DNA of 64,000 bases from Plutella xylostella (taxonomy: Eukaryota > Arthropoda > Insecta > Lepidoptera > Plutellidae): the NCBI RefSeq assembly GCF_932276165.1, contig NC_064012.1:12221501-12285500 (forward strand), read 5' to 3'. The position numbers were made by a program, and so were the translations under genes. The notes beneath the pieces were generated by a model. That model searched no databases. It worked only from the letters and a program-made list of their open reading frames with translations, and had not been told where the DNA came from. Below, one piece after another: positions 61,056 through 64,000 of the stretch. Every line of letters begins with the position of its first letter. Within the stretch, counting starts at the first letter, position 1.

Positions 61056-61941
61056 CTATATTTTTGTGTAAATTAGGCAATGGGGCAAAACTTTTGATGA
61101 AATGTTGCTACTTTTATTTCTCAAATCATCAAAACAATTCCATTTATTTTTTATTTGACGATAGCAGTTGCAGGTATAGTGTCCCATGCTTCCGGAGCCT
61201 CCCGAATAGTTAATAATCGATAGTATTTTATAATTGATTCCTTGTAATGTTAAATCTTTGGGTATATCTTCAACATTACAAGGATCACTATCGTTAATTT
61301 CAAAAAATATGAAATTGGATACCTCATAATGGTAAGCATTTTTACCCGTACATGTTGGAAGTTTACAAGTTCTTTCTTCATCATAGATTAACGCTGCTTC
61401 GCTTAGCACCTCGAAACCTTTAGACTTAATCAAGTCAATGTCAAGTGGTATGTAAGTACACCTTTTAGCTACATTGTCATTGACTTGACATTCAACATTT
61501 GAACATTTCAAGTAGCGGTCCGCGCTGTAAATTCCGTATGTACCTAAATTGTCTACAATATGAGTGATGTTACATTCGCAATTAACCGATGTTTCATTTT
61601 TAGAAATTTCCGTCCTATAAATATGTGTTAATATTTTCGACCGAATGGAATAAATCTCTTTTGGTTTTTGTTTATAGACTTTAGATTTGGTTCGGATCAA
61701 TGTAGTTCCTCTGCGTTTTTTATCTTTATACGTTATTAAACTTTTAATTAATTGTGACAAGTCGTTTTTCAGTTCAAGTATGTACCTCTTTATTGTCCAT
61801 CGATCTAAGAAAGCTATTGATAAACTTTGAACAAGTGAATCAAATGCACAAGTGTTTGTAAATGTGATCTTAGATGAACCTGAAGTAGAAAGGCTGCCGT
61901 TTTTTAAAATATGTAAATTTAATCTACGGTTAATTTTTTTT
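61056..61941 (-). CDS. transposon-encoded USP-like (peptidase C19) cysteine peptidase domain
   Basis: The frame is open from the A8 run at 61934-61941 to the stop at 61056, about 290 codons. Its first ATG (61760) lies after the Cys box, so it is probably expressed fused to the transposase. The Cys box TFTNTCAFDSLVQSL (61827-61856) has the NTC-x-F/Y-x-S-x-Q core of USP catalytic sites. The His box GHYTCNCYRQIKNKWNCFDD (about 61160) supplies His and the following Asp pair. Paired Cys between them (CECN, CSNVEC, CKLPTC) may bind zinc. It lacks the FLGNTCYMN form of the host USP and is much shorter than a full USP fold. Whether it cleaves ubiquitin, a ubiquitin-like protein or the transposon's own product is unknown. 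Confidence 0.65.
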
Positions 61942-63478
61942 GTGTTTTTTTATCTGTTACTAAACCCCTCCAGTTTTCTATGTATAATGGCTGTTTTCTA
62001 TATATGGAATTGTTATAAAATGTGTTATCAAAATCTTCTGTGAGTTGTGAGTCTACGGTTCTCGGATCAACGTTTTCGTCTTTCTCATTTAACTTGCTTG
62101 TGGCTATGCGAAGAGCTCCGGTTATTAAGGGGTGGTGCTTTATTACAAACTCATCTACACGGTATTTAATAAGACTGGTCTTAAAAAACAACTTTTTTAT
62201 ATCTTTAAAATAATTTTCTACATTTGAACTGCTAGGCGCGTTATCTTTCGTTCCGAAAAAAATATTCATCACATTTCCCCATAGAGGTAATTTTTTTAGA
62301 AGTCTAAGTAGTGTGTCTTTCAAGTTTGGCAAATAGTATAAATTTTCAATGTCCGATATTTCCTCATCAGTAACTTGTGTTTTTTTCTCAGCACTTTCTA
62401 ACTCTTCGTAATAAGCAGTCAGTGGATTATCTGCATCATGATTAAATTCTTCGCTAACCCAAAAGGTAGGTCGATGATCACCTTCATTAGTCGAGAATTG
62501 AAACTGCATGGAATCAGAAGTTGAGTCAGAAATTGGAGTGGTAGTTAAAAATATTTGTTTTAATATTTTAATTGACATCTCACAACGTGTTTCCTGTACT
62601 TTAACGTTCGAGCCTCGGTATTTTTTATTAGCAACGATAAATATATGGTTAATTACTGATTTAATTTCATCATATGATGTAGATTTTTTTATGGTTCGTA
62701 AACAATTAATATAAAAATTTGCCACTCTCTTATCTACATTTTTAAATATTGTTTGATTATACAGCGTCTTAATAAAATGCGAAGTATCGAGACGGACGTA
62801 GCAGTTTGGCAAGTGTGTCGTTTTTGATTCTAATATTTCAAAACAACGCTGTAAATATTGGTTGGTAGATTTTAATCGACAAAAAACTTTAATCACTGCC
62901 CCAAGTAATCCCGCAGAATCGTCAGTGACAACTTCATTTGGGGGTTTATTATCTGCCAACCACATGCGAAGCCAGTGAGAAATTGTAGCCATATTATGAC
63001 TTTCCGATATTGCTTGCGAAATTGGTACGCTACTTTCAACAGTCGTGTCTGTCATTATAACGTATAAAAATATTGGCCCTTGGTTTTTAAATGCTACCTG
63101 CGTATATTCATTAACTATTGGTCGAAGGTTTTTATCAAAAATTGAACCGGTTGCGTCTATTGAAACCCTAATGTAACCATAATCTTTTTGGCATTTTTTA
63201 TAATATTTTATTTGGTCTTCTGTCCAATAAAAGGTATAAAATGGTTTGGCAGATATATATTTTAAACATGTGTCAAATGGTGGTGTTTCGCTCATCGCTG
63301 CCAGGGATAAGACGGGATTCTCATGAAAATGGTCTGCTTTTTTATGTTCGTATCTAATCTGATGTAACTGTTCTAATTTTGGCAAGACTGAGGGCTCAGG
63401 ATCGTCTTCCAACATTAATTCGGAAGCCATTTTGTAACGTATAGAAGCCGCTGATTCTTGCTGTAAATTATGAGCCAT
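61919..63478 (-). CDS. MULE/NOF-like transposase
   Basis: 519 codons from MAHNLQQESA to the stop at 61919. Candidate catalytic features: YIRVSIDATGS (first Asp), PNEVVTDDSAGLLGAV (second Asp), YVRLDTSHFIKTL (a D-x-S-H motif typical of this group between the second Asp and the Glu), and SSNVENYFKDIKKLFF (likely Glu). This is the DDE layout of Mutator-like/NOF proteins as I know them from fly and aphid genomes. The start overlaps the upstream frame in an A7 run (63478-63484), and the end overlaps the peptidase frame in an A8 run. The protein may not start at this Met at all. Confidence 0.65.
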   Translation of the reverse strand: MAHNLQQESAASIRYKMASELMLEDDPEPSVLPKLEQLHQIRYEHKKADHFHENPVLSLAAMSETPPFDTCLKYISAKPFYTFYWTEDQIKYYKKCQKDYGYIRVSIDATGSIFDKNLRPIVNEYTQVAFKNQGPIFLYVIMTDTTVESSVPISQAISESHNMATISHWLRMWLADNKPPNEVVTDDSAGLLGAVIKVFCRLKSTNQYLQRCFEILESKTTHLPNCYVRLDTSHFIKTLYNQTIFKNVDKRVANFYINCLRTIKKSTSYDEIKSVINHIFIVANKKYRGSNVKVQETRCEMSIKILKQIFLTTTPISDSTSDSMQFQFSTNEGDHRPTFWVSEEFNHDADNPLTAYYEELESAEKKTQVTDEEISDIENLYYLPNLKDTLLRLLKKLPLWGNVMNIFFGTKDNAPSSSNVENYFKDIKKLFFKTSLIKYRVDEFVIKHHPLITGALRIATSKLNEKDENVDPRTVDSQLTEDFDNTFYNNSIYRKQPLYIENWRGLVTDKKTQKKLTVD

Positions 63479-63999
63479 TTTTTTCTGTACTCGGGTCTGA
63501 TTTGATTTTTTACGTTAGATGAATGTTTGTAATTTTGTTTCCAGTTAGTTATTGTACATTTAACTTCTATAAAATTTTCTGTTTTTAAGTGAGAAGAAAG
63601 GGAAATGTTGGCGCGACATTGGTTACAGTAACCATTGCACTTAATATCATACTCATTACTGGCCCAGTTATTTTGAAAGCACCAAGTGCAAAGCAGACGC
63701 AATGCTTTCCAAAGCTGCAACTGTATTAAATTTGACCATTTATTAATAGGTAATCTTTTTTTAATATTGTATTGATTTTTTGGTCGATCATTTCTTTTAT
63801 AATAATAGTTTTTTGGTCGGATTTCATTCCATGTGATTGTATCTACTAAAAAAATATGAGTCTTGCTATCTGAGGAATCATCAAATGTTGAATGTAAGTC
63901 ATTTTCGAATGCTGGAAGGCTATTGAAAAGGTTCACATCATGCCCGAAAAAGAACGTATAATTCTTTTTTAAGCTGAGTTGTATAGCTCTGATTGACAT
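63478..63999 (-). CDS. N-terminal Cys-rich part of the transposase, runs off the right edge
   Basis: The frame is open from the window edge. It carries CTWCFQNNW and IKCNGYCNQCRANIS, a cluster of spaced Cys suggesting a zinc-binding DNA-recognition domain, and a basic region (KNYYYKRNDRPKNQYNIKKR). Just before the A7 run it reads RPEYRKK. Shifting -1 there joins it to the transposase (MAHNLQQESA); without a shift it stops at 63415. The true start is outside the window, and the Met at 63999 need not be it. Confidence 0.55.
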
Positions 64000-64000
64000 T

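Larger units (their letters stand above)
59940..64000 (-). mobile_element. MULE/NOF-like DNA transposon with transposase and USP-like peptidase
   Basis: The element reads right to left. It consists of a Cys-rich segment, a transposase and a C-terminal USP-like peptidase in three overlapping frames (63999 to 61056), followed by about 1.1 kb of repeats at the left end. The right end is outside the window. Terminal inverted repeats and target-site duplications could not be identified; the left limit given is a guess at the start of the repeats. It lies where the 5' exons of SLC35F6 would be expected to begin, in the same orientation. Confidence 0.6.

Noticed and set aside
61056..61760. Independent host gene for a small Cys-rich protein starting at ATG 61760
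   Set aside because: The in-frame extension upstream of that ATG carries the catalytic Cys box, and the frame adjoins the transposase. A stand-alone protein would lack the active site.

Overview
The window looks like a lepidopteran (moth or butterfly) nuclear genome. It has intron-rich genes with GC-rich coding exons in an AT-rich background. Introns and spacers are full of short inverted-repeat elements, tRNA-derived SINE-like pieces and non-LTR 3' ends of the kind common in moths. No bacterial-style operons are present, and most long open frames are shadows. The real genes were rebuilt from splice sites, codon phase and protein motifs, so species and exact transcript ends are not known.

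Layout. (1) 635-9423, plus strand: eleven 3' exons of a SMOC/Magu-type secreted calcium-binding protein, with two thyroglobulin type-1 and two EF-hand modules; the 5' exons lie left of the window. (2) 12934-20462, minus strand: a complete eleven-exon gene for a 1261-residue coiled-coil protein, probably CEP350-related, tail-to-tail with SMOC. (3) 27513 (or an exon further upstream) to 46631, plus strand: a USP35/USP38-type deubiquitinase with HEAT-like N-terminal exons and a split USP catalytic domain; one intron is 6.9 kb. (4) 51154-51990, plus strand: a three-exon, 75-codon gene for mitochondrial ATP synthase subunit epsilon, too finely split to appear as a long open frame. (5) 53383-58333, minus strand: the last five exons of a SLC35F6-type transporter; its N-terminal exons lie right of the window. 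(6) About 59.9 kb to the right edge, minus strand: a MULE/NOF-like DNA transposon, apparently inside the 5' part of the SLC35F6 locus. It encodes a Cys-rich N-terminal region, a transposase and a C-terminal USP-like cysteine peptidase.

The five host genes have unrelated roles (extracellular signalling, centrosome, ubiquitin, oxidative phosphorylation, transport), so no shared pathway is implied.

Two things stand out. First, the transposon's three frames are joined by two -1 shifts, each at a perfect A AAA AAA heptamer, and the peptidase has both a Cys box and a His box. Second, in two unrelated genes (SMOC and the USP) at least seven splice junctions carry nearby direct duplications running across the exon/intron boundary, including a shortened in-frame extra copy of one exon.
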